From Paenibacillus vini (GTDB taxonomy: Bacteria > Bacillota > Bacilli > Paenibacillales > Paenibacillaceae): a stretch of 64,000 bases of DNA. This document shows positions 23,822 through 32,093 of this stretch, piece after piece. Where the stretch lies: the NCBI RefSeq assembly GCF_018403325.1, contig NZ_BOSL01000008.1, positions 62,001 through 126,000 on the forward strand, read 5' to 3'. The notes under the pieces are model-generated. The model made no database searches. It was given only the letters and a program-made list of their open reading frames with translations, and was not told where the DNA came from. Position 1 is the stretch's first letter; each line of letters opens with the position of its first letter. Position numbers and translations under genes: made by a program.

Positions 23822-25768
23822 TCATGACTTCAGCTCAACGCCCTTGGGAAGAACGGATTTCACTTTGTCCCTTACCTCAGGATTGGTCCGCAATTCTTCG
23901 CCCAGTAGTACGACGATACCGGAGTCGTCCCGCGAACGGATCAGACGGCCGATGCCTTGGCGAAGCCGCAACAGCATGTATGGCATGTCCACCTCATTAA
24001 AGGGGTCGGCAACAGCTTTTCGCCGGGCGTTAAATACTGGGTCATGCGGCGGGAATGGCAGCGACCAGATAATCACGTTCATAAGCGACGGCCCCGGAAC
24101 ATCGAGCCCCTCCCATAGGCTGACCGCGCACAAGACGCTTTCTTCCTCCTGCTGGAATGCCGAGATCAGATGGCTGATTTCTCCGTCGCCTTCATAATAG
24201 ATCGACATCCCGCCCAGCTTCGGTTCGGCCTTCACGTGTTCCTTGAACAAACGAAGCTCTTCTCGGGTCCGGAAAAGAATGAGTGCTCTGCCACCCGTTT
24301 GCTGAAGAAGCCGTACCGCCTCCTTCATCTTCCCATCGAAGCCTTCGGAAAGAGGCCATGTCGGTGCCAGTACCTCCATTTGCTCCTGATAGGCATAAGG
24401 TGAATCCACTGAAAAGGACAGGAAGCTTTCAACGCCAAGACTGTCCGCCATATAACGGAAAGAGCTGTCCACCGACATGGTCGCCGAAGAAAAAATGACC
24501 GGCATTTTAAGATGAAAAACCTGCGTTTTCAACAACTCTTTAACCGTACCCGGCATGACAGAGAGCATAAGCCCTTCCGGGCTGTCCTCCACCCAACAGA
24601 TCACCGTTGATTCCGATTGCTCAAACAGAAGGAGCGCTTTTTGCATCATTTCCATATGTTCCTCGACGATACGAAGCTGATAATGGTCCAGCGTATACAG
24701 CTCACCTTCAAAGACAAGCTCCTCTTCTATCGCCGAAAGCAAGTCACGGAACCGTCGCACTTCACTAAGCAGCGTTTCGTTCAAGATGATTTCTCTGCGG
24801 TCCGATCCCGCAACGGAATGATTGTATCGTCCGAACGCATGAAACATAACTTCGCTCTGCACGATTGAATCATCAATTAGCACGGCCAGGGATTCGCGGA
24901 TTTCATTTTGCAGGAGGCGCGTAATTAATTCTTCAAAGGTCGCATGCTTCATTTTATAGCCGAACGCCTTCATGGCCGCCGATTCCAACAGATGACCCTC
25001 ATCGAATACAACGGAGGAATGCTCCGGCAAGAGCGGCAGCTGTCCCTCCCGTTTGCGGCCATCATAGGTCCACACATGCTCCAGATAATAATCATGCGAG
25101 CAGATGATGACATCGGTAGAGCGCCGGTAATGATCTCGGGACAATGTCTGTCCGCAGCGGTGACGGCGGTCGCAGGTGAAGCAGTCCTGGAAGGAATCCC
25201 AATTGACCGTATTCCACTGTTCGTCGTTTAACTGCGGATAATTTCTTCGGTCTCCGTAAGCATGAAATGCCTGCATTGGTGCAGAGGAATAGACAAAACC
25301 GGGCAGGCTAGCCGCAATTTCTTCCCAATTCACATCCGCCTTGGCATGAATTCTCGCCTGATCCAGTTTCTTAAGGCACAGATATTGATCCGGAGATTTA
25401 CCCAGCCGCGCATCGATGTTCAAATCCAGGTGTCTGGCCAGCTTCGCGATATCGCCCTCCGGTTTGACCAACTGCTCAATCAAAGACTCGTCCGCACAGG
25501 CAATGATCGCGGGCTTTCGCGTGTATCGTGCGTAACATACCGCATACAGAAGATACGCCAGCGTTTTCCCTGTGCCTACCCCCGCTTCGGCGAAAATCGT
25601 CTTTTTGTCGGCGAATGCTTTTTCCAATTGAAACGCCATATAGATCTGCTCATCCCGAACTTCAAAACCCGCTTCCGGCAACAGCTCGTAAAATACGTCC
25701 GCAATCCAGTCCGCAGCTTGCTGAATAAATGGTGTTCCGGGATCATAAGTAAATGGGTAAGATTCCAC
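23822..25768 (-). CDS. DinG/XPD-type ATP-dependent DNA helicase
   Basis: About 648 residues of a superfamily 2 iron-sulfur helicase. Walker A is EAGVGTGKTLAYLL; the DEAH-type box is VVFDEGHLLES. Four cysteines fit a 4Fe-4S site: YLCLKKL, then DCFTCDRRHRCG. The C-terminal half has FSSATMS, ALILFRTREEL, SLWEGLDVPG and the Arg finger motif LRQGIGRLIRS. The family unwinds DNA 5' to 3' and acts in repair or on R-loops. I chose a GTG at 25768, 10 nt after GAGGT; the frame is open to 25807 without a ribosome site, so the N-terminus is uncertain by a few residues. It is convergent with the SUMF1 gene. Confidence 0.88.
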   Translation of the reverse strand: MESYPFTYDPGTPFIQQAADWIADVFYELLPEAGFEVRDEQIYMAFQLEKAFADKKTIFAEAGVGTGKTLAYLLYAVCYARYTRKPAIIACADESLIEQLVKPEGDIAKLARHLDLNIDARLGKSPDQYLCLKKLDQARIHAKADVNWEEIAASLPGFVYSSAPMQAFHAYGDRRNYPQLNDEQWNTVNWDSFQDCFTCDRRHRCGQTLSRDHYRRSTDVIICSHDYYLEHVWTYDGRKREGQLPLLPEHSSVVFDEGHLLESAAMKAFGYKMKHATFEELITRLLQNEIRESLAVLIDDSIVQSEVMFHAFGRYNHSVAGSDRREIILNETLLSEVRRFRDLLSAIEEELVFEGELYTLDHYQLRIVEEHMEMMQKALLLFEQSESTVICWVEDSPEGLMLSVMPGTVKELLKTQVFHLKMPVIFSSATMSVDSSFRYMADSLGVESFLSFSVDSPYAYQEQMEVLAPTWPLSEGFDGKMKEAVRLLQQTGGRALILFRTREELRLFKEHVKAEPKLGGMSIYYEGDGEISHLISAFQQEEESVLCAVSLWEGLDVPGPSLMNVIIWSLPFPPHDPVFNARRKAVADPFNEVDMPYMLLRLRQGIGRLIRSRDDSGIVVLLGEELRTNPEVRDKVKSVLPKGVELKS

Positions 25769-25893
25769 GTGTTTAACTACCTCTGCTTTCTTGCTCCTAA
25801 GGTTCAATTAGTTTCTAATACATAGTCTTTCGAATTTTCAAAATTCCAGCATATCATTGTCATTGATCTCGCGCAACACTGGCATAAAAAAAA

Positions 25894-25913
25894 GGCAACC
25901 GTTGCCGGCTGCC
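25894..25913 (-). terminator. Terminator of the nitroreductase-monooxygenase operon
   Basis: GGCAACCG/CGGCTGCC with one mismatch and a 4-nt loop, followed by eight T on the minus strand. A closely similar hairpin recurs at 34208-34227. Confidence 0.8.
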
Positions 25914-25950
25914 TCCCTTATTTTATTCAGCTATCCCTTTTGACCTTGTA

Positions 25951-26247
25951 TTATTTACTGATGGGCTGACCTGCAAAAGCTTGAGCCTGTAACGGAGCTG
26001 TCAGGAATTGTGCTGCTGGAGCAACGAACGCCTGAAAATGGCTGCTTGCATTGTGAGCCGCTACTGCTTCTTGGTCTTTCCACTGTTCGATCATGAGATA
26101 GGTATCATCCTGATCCGTATCCTTCAGAAGCTTATACGATACATTCCCTGCTTCCGCGCGGGATGCTTCAATAAGTTCTTGTACGGACTCCAGAAATTCC
26201 GCTTCTACTTCGCGATTAACTTTCATTTCTGCATGAATAATAATCAT
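25951..26247 (-). CDS. Antibiotic-biosynthesis-monooxygenase (ABM) fold protein
   Basis: A 98-residue ferredoxin-like ABM domain protein: MIIIHAEMKVNREVEAEFLE, AGNVSYKLLKDTDQDDTYLMIEQWKD, HNASSHFQAFV. Small single ABM proteins include quinol monooxygenases (YgiN) and heme-degrading enzymes; the absence of the heme-ligand Asn-Trp-His set favours a quinol/thiol-stress role. The ATG at 26247 lies 13 nt after the nitroreductase stop, so both belong to one transcript under the MarR gene. Confidence 0.82.
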   Translation of the reverse strand: MIIIHAEMKVNREVEAEFLESVQELIEASRAEAGNVSYKLLKDTDQDDTYLMIEQWKDQEAVAAHNASSHFQAFVAPAAQFLTAPLQAQAFAGQPISK

Positions 26248-26260
26248 CGTAGTTAGAGCC

Positions 26261-26899
26261 TCACTTCCACTGCGCAATTCGGTCAATAGGAAGACGACTG
26301 GTCTTGCGCGGCTCTTTAGCCGCTTTACCTACGGAAATGAGCATAACCGGTACATAGCGGTCCTTTTCCATACCAAAGGCTTCAGCAATACGGGATTTGT
26401 CATATCCGCCAATCGGGTTTGTATCATATCCGTGGGCACGAGCGGAAAGCATAAGCTGCATGGATACCAGGCCGCCGTCAATAAGAATCATTTCGCGAAA
26501 AGCCTGGGCCGGGATACGGCCGAAAAGATCAGTATAGTTAGCCATGATTTGTTCTTTAATCTCTTGTGGCATAAAGCCCTTTTCCACATCAGTACTCATA
26601 ATATAGTCAGCATTGTCAAATGCGTTCATATCGCCGAACACAGCAATGACTGCAGATGAGGTTGTAACTTGGTTTTTGTTGCCTGGCGCAAGCTCTTCAA
26701 GCGTTGATTTACCTTCCGGGCTATCAATGACAAGGAATCTCCATGGTTGAAGATTAACGGACGACGGGGCCAAAGTCGCTTCTTCCAACATTTCGGTCAT
26801 TTCCTCGCGGCTAATTTTGACCGATGGATCGTATACGCGCACAGAGTGCCGGGTAGAAATAATTTCTTTAAAATCATTGCTTAGGGTAGTTGCAGTCAT
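26261..26899 (-). CDS. Nitroreductase-family FMN oxidoreductase
   Basis: A 212-residue enzyme of the NfnB/YdgI-type family: ISTRHSVRVYDPSVKISREEM with the FMN-phosphate Arg-Ser, LAPSSVNLQPWRFLVID, and GYDTNPIGGYDKSRI near the C-terminus, ending LPIDRIAQW. These enzymes reduce nitroaromatics and quinones with NAD(P)H. AGGAGAG precedes the ATG. The upstream MarR gene is only 41 nt away on the same strand, so this is probably the main target of a quinone- or electrophile-sensing MarR. Confidence 0.9.
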   Translation of the reverse strand: MTATTLSNDFKEIISTRHSVRVYDPSVKISREEMTEMLEEATLAPSSVNLQPWRFLVIDSPEGKSTLEELAPGNKNQVTTSSAVIAVFGDMNAFDNADYIMSTDVEKGFMPQEIKEQIMANYTDLFGRIPAQAFREMILIDGGLVSMQLMLSARAHGYDTNPIGGYDKSRIAEAFGMEKDRYVPVMLISVGKAAKEPRKTSRLPIDRIAQWK

Positions 26900-26940
26900 G
26901 TTATTCTCTCCTAATCTCTATAGTTAATTGGTTTTACGGT

Positions 26941-27363
26941 TTATTTCATTTGTTGAATCTGGCTGTTCAGCTTCTGCAGACCTTGAATTAATCCAAGTCG
27001 TTCCGATTCCGTGAGGTCTGCCTGCAATTCCTCCAGAAACCGCTCTTTCTCCTCTTTAAACTTCACTACCTTACTCCTGCCTTCCTCGGTCAGCTGAACT
27101 AACGTAATCCGGTTGTCGCTCTCCGACCTAGTCCGCAGAAGAATCCCTTCCGCTTCCAATTGCTGAACATGGCGGGTCACTGCAGCTGGATCTATAGACA
27201 CGGCTTTCTGCAGATCCGACTGGCTAATTTGGCCAACCGTCAGCTTGCAAAGGAGTTCGAGCCGGTTGGGACTAACTCCAGCACATCTTTCAAACCGGGT
27301 CGCAATATGCTTGTTTAAATGCATAAGCAAGTAAAGCAGATCATCCGTATGACATGTAGAGAT
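26941..27363 (-). CDS. MarR-family regulator, probably initiated at an AUC codon
   Basis: A winged-helix MarR protein with HLNKHIATRFERCAGVSPNRLELLCKL, the recognition region SQSDLQKAVSIDPAAVTRHVQQLEAEG, the wing RTRSESDNRITLVQL and a long C-terminal dimer helix. The first ordinary start codon (TTG at 27330) has no ribosome site and would truncate helix 1. A perfect AGGAGG (27372-27377) lies 8 nt before ATC at 27363, in frame and adding STCHTDDLLYLL, the normal beginning of helix 1, plus an N-terminal Cys that could be redox-sensing. I therefore place the start at the ATC with caution. It probably regulates itself and the nitroreductase via the 31-bp palindrome upstream. Confidence 0.8.
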   Translation of the reverse strand: MSTCHTDDLLYLLMHLNKHIATRFERCAGVSPNRLELLCKLTVGQISQSDLQKAVSIDPAAVTRHVQQLEAEGILLRTRSESDNRITLVQLTEEGRSKVVKFKEEKERFLEELQADLTESERLGLIQGLQKLNSQIQQMK

Positions 27364-27383
27364 GATATTAACCTCCTTCGACT

Positions 27384-27414
27384 CATTGACCCGTCAATGG
27401 TTGATGGGTCAATG
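27384..27414. promoter_or_regulatory. 31-bp palindromic operator for the MarR-type regulator
   Basis: Perfect 9-bp arms CATTGACCC/GGGTCAATG separated by 13 nt that are themselves nearly palindromic (GTCAA-tgg-TTGAT). It lies just upstream of the regulator's ribosome site and fits the nested inverted repeats bound by MarR dimers. Confidence 0.75.
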
Positions 27415-27587
27415 ATAAATCATTCTTTTCAGAAAATCAAGAACTTTTCTGGAAAAGTTCCTAATAATAATTTCTACTTTTTATATAAAAATGGTCGTAG
27501 GCTTATATACTGGTTCAATGCCATCAGGGTGACTCGTTCGATTTTTCGGCATATGCTAATCAAAAACAAGAGGTGATACTCTTCATA

Positions 27588-28343
27588 ATGAAATACAAAA
27601 GCAGCACGATCAAGAGTAAGTGGACGAAAACCCAATGGTTGCTTAAAGATAGCTATATTAAAAAGTATATCCCCATCACCTTACCCTTTAACAAAAAAAA
27701 TCTTTCCAGCATGCTTGCCGACCACACCACCGTCTTCTTTAAACCCACAAATGGATCGGGCGGAAATAACATTATTCGTATCAGTAAAACCGCCGGTGGC
27801 TACCAAACCCAGTTGAACACAACTAAAAGATCGTACTCAACTACAACGCAGTTGTATCGTGATCTGAACCGCTTTGCGGGGACCAGACCTTATCTTTTGC
27901 AAAAAGGAATTCGCTTAGCCAAAAGTAACGGAAAGCCATTCGATGTCCGGGTTATGGTTCAGAAAACCAAACAAGGAACTTGGACCAGCACCGCCCTCTT
28001 CACCAAAGTCGGCAATCCGAAAAAGGTAGCCACCAATTATAATCAAGGCGGCACTATCGGAACATTCCACAATACAATGAATGGTGCCAAATTCAGTTCC
28101 GCCTTCACTCCACAGCTCGAGTCGGATCTCAAAAGACTTGGCGTTGCCGTTGGCAAAAATTTTGATCGAAATTATAAAGGATTCAAAGAACTCGGTCTGG
28201 ATGTGGCAATTGACTCCAAAGGTAAAGCCTGGATTCTGGAAGTGAACACTCGGCCGCAAATATACCCGCTTAAAGCATTAAAAGATAAGAGCATTTATAA
28301 AAAAATTCTGTCTTACGGGAAGCAATATGGACGTTATAAATAG
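27588..28343 (+). CDS. YheC/YheD-type ATP-grasp spore-coat protein
   Basis: A 251-residue protein of the YheC/D family, found in the coat of endospores: FFKPTNGSGGNNIIRISK (ATP-grasp glycine loop), YLLQKGIRLAKSNGKPFDVRVMVQ, GGTIGTFHN, LGLDVAIDSKGKAWILEVNTRPQ with the metal-binding Glu-x-Asn at the end. The ATP-grasp fold suggests an amino-acid or peptide ligase, but the substrate is unknown. The ATG at 27588 follows AGAGGTGA. It supports a spore-forming host. It is divergent from the MarR gene. Confidence 0.85.
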   Translation: MKYKSSTIKSKWTKTQWLLKDSYIKKYIPITLPFNKKNLSSMLADHTTVFFKPTNGSGGNNIIRISKTAGGYQTQLNTTKRSYSTTTQLYRDLNRFAGTRPYLLQKGIRLAKSNGKPFDVRVMVQKTKQGTWTSTALFTKVGNPKKVATNYNQGGTIGTFHNTMNGAKFSSAFTPQLESDLKRLGVAVGKNFDRNYKGFKELGLDVAIDSKGKAWILEVNTRPQIYPLKALKDKSIYKKILSYGKQYGRYK

Positions 28344-28367
28344 CGAAAGCTATCCGGATTAGGAAAT

Positions 28368-28395
28368 AGGAAGCCGCATTTTCCTGCGGCTTCCT
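28368..28395. terminator. Hairpin between convergent yheC/D-like and NarL-type regulator genes
   Basis: An 11-bp perfect stem AGGAAGCCGCA/TGCGGCTTCCT with a 6-nt loop, between two converging genes. Weak U-tracts in both directions suggest a shared bidirectional terminator. Confidence 0.7.
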
Positions 28396-28409
28396 GATAA
28401 GAAGTCTAA

Positions 28410-29063
28410 CTATTCCTTTTTATCTCTACGGGAGAGGAGCCCCTGTTCAAACGCATAGCGTGTTAACTGGACTCTATTTTGAAGTTGCAGCTTTTGAAGT
28501 ATGTTCTTCAAGTGATTTTTGACGGTATGCTCCGAAATCACCAGTTTTTCTGCAATTTCTTTATTGGTCAGGCCATCCGCAACATTACTTAATATTTCTT
28601 GTTCTCTAAACGTCAAAGATTCATCAACTTCTTTATTATTAGCAAGTGATACATCCTTTAAAATTTCAAAAGCAAGCTCCCGGCTTAAAGGAGTTTCTTC
28701 ATTCACGATGGAGTTTAAGTACTTGATCCAGGTTGAGGGTGCCAGATTTTTGAGCAGATAACCTTGCGCTCCTCGTTTTAAAGCTTCCAAAAGATGAAAC
28801 ATGTCATCCGAAACGGTGATCATGACAATTTTCACGTAAGGAAAACGCAGCTTGATGCGCTGCGTTGTTTCCAACCCATCCATGTCAGGCATTTGAATAT
28901 CCATTAATATCAAATCAGGCATCCATTGTTCCGTGAAATCTATAGCTTCTTGGCCGCTTGCGACAACGCCTACAATTTCATACCTGTCGTCCGTAGCAAT
29001 GATTTCACATATTGCTTCCCTTGCATGGGCATGGTCATCAACGACTAATACTCGTGTCTTCAA
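28410..29063 (-). CDS. NarL/LuxR-family response regulator
   Basis: A 217-residue regulator. The receiver has VVDDHAHAREAI, phospho-acceptor Asp in PDLILMDIQMPDMDG and the switch Lys in GAQGYLLKNLAP. The C-terminal LuxR HTH has LTFREQEILSNVADGLTNKEIAEKLVISEHTVKNHLKNIL. The TTG start at 29063 overlaps the kinase stop and has GGGGAGG upstream. It is paired with the HisKA_3 kinase and lies downstream of the nos accessory genes after a strong terminator, so it is a separate transcript. Nos regulation is possible but not shown. Confidence 0.92.
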   Translation of the reverse strand: MKTRVLVVDDHAHAREAICEIIATDDRYEIVGVVASGQEAIDFTEQWMPDLILMDIQMPDMDGLETTQRIKLRFPYVKIVMITVSDDMFHLLEALKRGAQGYLLKNLAPSTWIKYLNSIVNEETPLSRELAFEILKDVSLANNKEVDESLTFREQEILSNVADGLTNKEIAEKLVISEHTVKNHLKNILQKLQLQNRVQLTRYAFEQGLLSRRDKKE

Positions 29064-29899
29064 TCCTCCCCTCCTCCTTTTTGTATCTCAAGTGTTGTCA
29101 ACGCATGATGATTAAAAATTCGAAGCTGCCATTTCATATCTTCTGCACGATCCTTCATAATGTTCAAACCGTAACTTTCTTTTGAATCTATAATTTCTTC
29201 TCGAAATCCATCTCCATTATCTTTAATGGTTACTACCCACCCCGCTTCATCTCCTTGTGCAACAATCCAGCCCTTCGATGCACGAGCGTGCTTCTGGATA
29301 TTTACAACAGCTTCACGAATACAGGCTAATATTTCAATTTTTTCCTTCGGAGTCATAACATTCTCTTTAATGTTCCAATCTAATTCGATTGGAATAAGTA
29401 CTTCATCAGCAATTTGCTTGACTTTATCTTCTAAAGTTTCCTTCAGAACAACTTCACTATTGGTATTGGTCGAATATTTAAGGTTCGCTATGGCTTGTCT
29501 TACATATCTGTTCACTTCATGAACAGTCTTTCGAACTGCATAGACTGCGTCTTCATGCTTATTTCGATCTGTTGTAAATTCAAGTTGATCAACCTTAACG
29601 GATAGTAAAAAAAGCGACTGGGCTATTCCGTCGTGAAGCTCTTTGGCCAGCTGTTCACGCGCCTGGAGCGCTGCCTTTTGTGCCCGCTCAGCCTGAAGTT
29701 CTTGTTGAATCTTTTCCAGTTGAGAGAACAATTGGTTGAGAAGAGTCACACTAACAAGGTATACTAAAATTGGCGTAAGCCAGTTCCCCAAATCCATGGA
29801 AATGTACGGCATTAGAAATTGGTGTCGGACATATTCCCATAATCCTACTATCAAAGTCGGTACGAATAAAATCATCCACTTGATTTGTTTATAAGTCAC
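29060..29899 (-). CDS. HisKA_3-type sensor histidine kinase
   Basis: A 279-residue kinase. Two hydrophobic segments near the N-terminus (WMILFVPTLIVGLWEY and WLTPILVYLVSVTLL) anchor it with almost no external domain. A coiled-coil (QLEKIQQELQAERAQKAALQAREQ) leads to the phospho-acceptor helix LAKELHDGIAQSLFLLS, and a HATPase domain with VNIQKHARASKGWI and KDNGDGF follows. No PAS or iron-sulfur input domain is visible, unlike NreB. The start is GTG at 29899 with GAGGAG 9 nt upstream. It phosphorylates the adjacent NarL-type regulator. Confidence 0.88.
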   Translation of the reverse strand: MTYKQIKWMILFVPTLIVGLWEYVRHQFLMPYISMDLGNWLTPILVYLVSVTLLNQLFSQLEKIQQELQAERAQKAALQAREQLAKELHDGIAQSLFLLSVKVDQLEFTTDRNKHEDAVYAVRKTVHEVNRYVRQAIANLKYSTNTNSEVVLKETLEDKVKQIADEVLIPIELDWNIKENVMTPKEKIEILACIREAVVNIQKHARASKGWIVAQGDEAGWVVTIKDNGDGFREEIIDSKESYGLNIMKDRAEDMKWQLRIFNHHALTTLEIQKGGGED

Positions 29900-29966
29900 G
29901 CCCGAACACTCCTCAAACATCTAATCTATATTTATATTTATATCAAAGCATATCGTAATCTCAAGG

Positions 29967-29999
29967 AAAAGAGGATTAAATTAAATTTAATCCTCTTTT
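29967..29999 (-). terminator. Terminator of the nos accessory operon
   Basis: A 14-bp perfect stem (AAAAGAGGATTAAA/TTTAATCCTCTTTT, 5-nt loop) overlapping the stop codon of the TlpA-like gene. Confidence 0.85.
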
Positions 30000-30535
30000 G
30001 CGGTTTCAAGATAATTATACAGTTGATTTTCGCTGCTTATTTCACCAATAATCGAGTGCGCGATGTTACCTTCCTTTTCAAGGATATAAGTAACCGGCAA
30101 GCCTGTAACTGCGTACATTCCTGATATTTTACCGGTAACGTCAATAATGACAGGGAAATCGAATTGATGCTGGGTCAAAAACTCATTCACGGTTCCTTTG
30201 GATTCCCCAACATTTACAAACAAGGTTACGACATCGGAATCGCTATCTTGGAATACACGATTAATGAGCGGCATTTCGTTCACGCAGGGTCCACACCAGG
30301 ACGCCCAAAAATTGATCACAACGGACTTTCCGCGAAAATCTGAGAGTGTGACCTTTTCTCCAAGTGTATTTGTAGCTTGAAAATCAGGTGCGGTCGCTCC
30401 GATACTCAGACGTTCGGTTGATGCTTTGTCCTCATTCTTTTGACTTGTGGGTACAACAACCCAAATAACTGCTAATAATGCAAATAGGCCGATGAAAAAG
30501 GTCAATCCAAATCGAAAATTAATCTTCATTTTCAT
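29987..30535 (-). CDS. Membrane-anchored TlpA/ResA-like thioredoxin
   Basis: A 182-residue protein. An N-terminal transmembrane anchor (FGLTFFIGLFALLAVIWVVV) is followed by an extracytoplasmic thioredoxin domain with active site FWASWCGPCVNEMP and cis-Pro loop GLPVTYIL. Such proteins keep cysteines reduced for copper-centre or cytochrome c maturation. Its start overlaps the nosF stop by 17 nt, so it is part of the nos unit and probably reduces Cys thiols of NosL or of a copper protein target. Confidence 0.88.
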   Translation of the reverse strand: MKMKINFRFGLTFFIGLFALLAVIWVVVPTSQKNEDKASTERLSIGATAPDFQATNTLGEKVTLSDFRGKSVVINFWASWCGPCVNEMPLINRVFQDSDSDVVTLFVNVGESKGTVNEFLTQHQFDFPVIIDVTGKISGMYAVTGLPVTYILEKEGNIAHSIIGEISSENQLYNYLETAKED

Positions 30536-31274
30536 CTTTTACTTTCTCTTTCTTTGTGATGAGCTCCATACTATAATGAAATGCTTTATGTAAAGGAAAT
30601 TCACCAAACAACTGACTATACTCCTCTACTGAACCCTCACCGCAGTTTTGTCCTTCATTCAAAAAGATGACATAGTCCGCCAGTTCTTCGGCAATATCCA
30701 GTTGGTGGGTGGAAAAGAGAACCGTCTGCCCTTCCGTTTTAACGACTTTCACAAGGTTCACAAATTCCTTCATCCAATAAGGGTCAAGGCCATTGGTCGG
30801 CTCGTCCATGATCAGCAATGCGGGCTTGGACAAAATCGCTTGGGCAAAGAGGACACGCTGCCGCATCCCTTTGGAAAATGTGCTGACGAGTTTGTTCTTT
30901 TTATCAGCCAAACCAACAAGGCTTAATACTTCATGCACTCTTTGTTCAGGCATTTCACGTAATGAGGCCCAGAAGGACAAAATCTCTTGGGCCGTCATTC
31001 CTTGCGGAAACTGAAAATCATCGGGCATATATCCAATTTGTTCAGCGAACTTCTTTCTGTCGTTCTTCCATTGTAACCCGCTAACGACGATATTTCCGGA
31101 GGTGGGCTGAAGAATCCCAGCAACCATGCGCAGAACGGTGCTTTTTCCCGCCCCATTACCGCCGCATAATCCAACAATACTACCTTTTTCAAGCTCAAAG
31201 GAAATATCCTGAACAATCTTTTGACTTTTAATTGTTTTATTAATATTTGATGCGATAACAAAGGGTTCAGGCAC
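30519..31274 (-). CDS. nosF: ABC transporter ATPase (NosF-like)
   Basis: About 251 residues. Walker A is CGGNGAGKSTVLRM, the signature STFSKGMRQRVLFAQA, Walker B ALLIMDEPTNGLDPYW and the switch His FSTHQLD. The sequence follows the NosF type, which with NosY forms an ABC machine needed for copper/sulfur delivery to nitrous oxide reductase. The GTG start at 31274 follows AAAGGAGGAGG and overlaps the nosY stop. Isolated from its neighbours it could be any ABC-2 ATPase; NosD and NosL alongside make NosF likely. Confidence 0.85.
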   Translation of the reverse strand: MPEPFVIASNINKTIKSQKIVQDISFELEKGSIVGLCGGNGAGKSTVLRMVAGILQPTSGNIVVSGLQWKNDRKKFAEQIGYMPDDFQFPQGMTAQEILSFWASLREMPEQRVHEVLSLVGLADKKNKLVSTFSKGMRQRVLFAQAILSKPALLIMDEPTNGLDPYWMKEFVNLVKVVKTEGQTVLFSTHQLDIAEELADYVIFLNEGQNCGEGSVEEYSQLFGEFPLHKAFHYSMELITKKEKVKDENED

Positions 31275-32088
31275 GGGGCCTCCTCCTTTCCCAGATCCAG
31301 CAAACACATGTTAAGCTAAAAAGCAACCAGATTAAGAAGAGAACGAAAAATGAAAAACTGCCGTTAGAACTGTGAATCCAGCTTACCCATTTGTAATATT
31401 CAGGTCCAAGAACAGCGCCGCCCCCAAGCTTGATCACAACAAACAGTCTTACGAATTCCGCCGGATTCAAGAACGTGAATATAATGAGAAGCGGTTTGAT
31501 CCATAAGTATGGAAGCAGCCCCAGGACAGCGATTAATATCGTCGGCCAAGCAATGACCGTAAAGAACCAGATCATGACGGATATCGTCAATGCTTGCCAA
31601 CGATTTTTTGCCAAAGAGCCGATCCATAGCGCGATCGTTAAGAATAGTAGAATCAGTCCGCATGAAAATGATAAAAAGAGCAGATATGTATTAATATCGA
31701 ACATTTTACCAATCAATGCGGTAATTAATCCCATTAATCCATAACCAAAGGAAATGATAGTCAACAATACGACGGACAAACCGATGTACTTTCCCAACAT
31801 AAAGGAAATCGTTCCAAGTGGATAGGTAGATAGCAACTGCCAGCTTCCCTCTTCTTTTTCGGCAGTTAATGAGAAGGATCCCAGAAATAGTGACATTAAG
31901 GGAAGTAAATATAATGTTAAACTTAACATCGAACCGGTAACACCGGAGTAGCCGCTGATCTCATTTTGAGAATTGACTAATAATAAACTCAGGCTGAACA
32001 CGGAGAACAATATTAAGAATGAGTACGCCCAAGGGTTTCGAAATCCAATCTTGATTTCTTTTTTTGCAACCTGCAGCATATCCGACAT
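31267..32088 (-). CDS. nosY: ABC-2 permease (NosY-like)
   Basis: About 273 residues with six hydrophobic segments (e.g. NPWAYSFLILFSVFSLSLLL, MLSLTLYLLPLMSLFLGSFS, FSCGLILLFLTIALWIGSL, FFVLFLIWLLFSLTCVCW). The LTAEKEEGSWQLLSTYPLG loop is the NosY/ABC-2 coupling motif. ATG at 32088 is preferred; a TTG at 32097 overlapping the nosL stop is the alternative. Its partner ATPase follows immediately. Confidence 0.85.
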   Translation of the reverse strand: MSDMLQVAKKEIKIGFRNPWAYSFLILFSVFSLSLLLVNSQNEISGYSGVTGSMLSLTLYLLPLMSLFLGSFSLTAEKEEGSWQLLSTYPLGTISFMLGKYIGLSVVLLTIISFGYGLMGLITALIGKMFDINTYLLFLSFSCGLILLFLTIALWIGSLAKNRWQALTISVMIWFFTVIAWPTILIAVLGLLPYLWIKPLLIIFTFLNPAEFVRLFVVIKLGGGAVLGPEYYKWVSWIHSSNGSFSFFVLFLIWLLFSLTCVCWIWERRRPRA

Positions 32089-32093
32089 GGCGA

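Noticed and set aside
30519-32088. nosF/nosY considered as an ordinary drug exporter
   Set aside because: Overlapping translation with nosL and nosD on one side and a TlpA thioredoxin on the other favours the nos assembly assignment.
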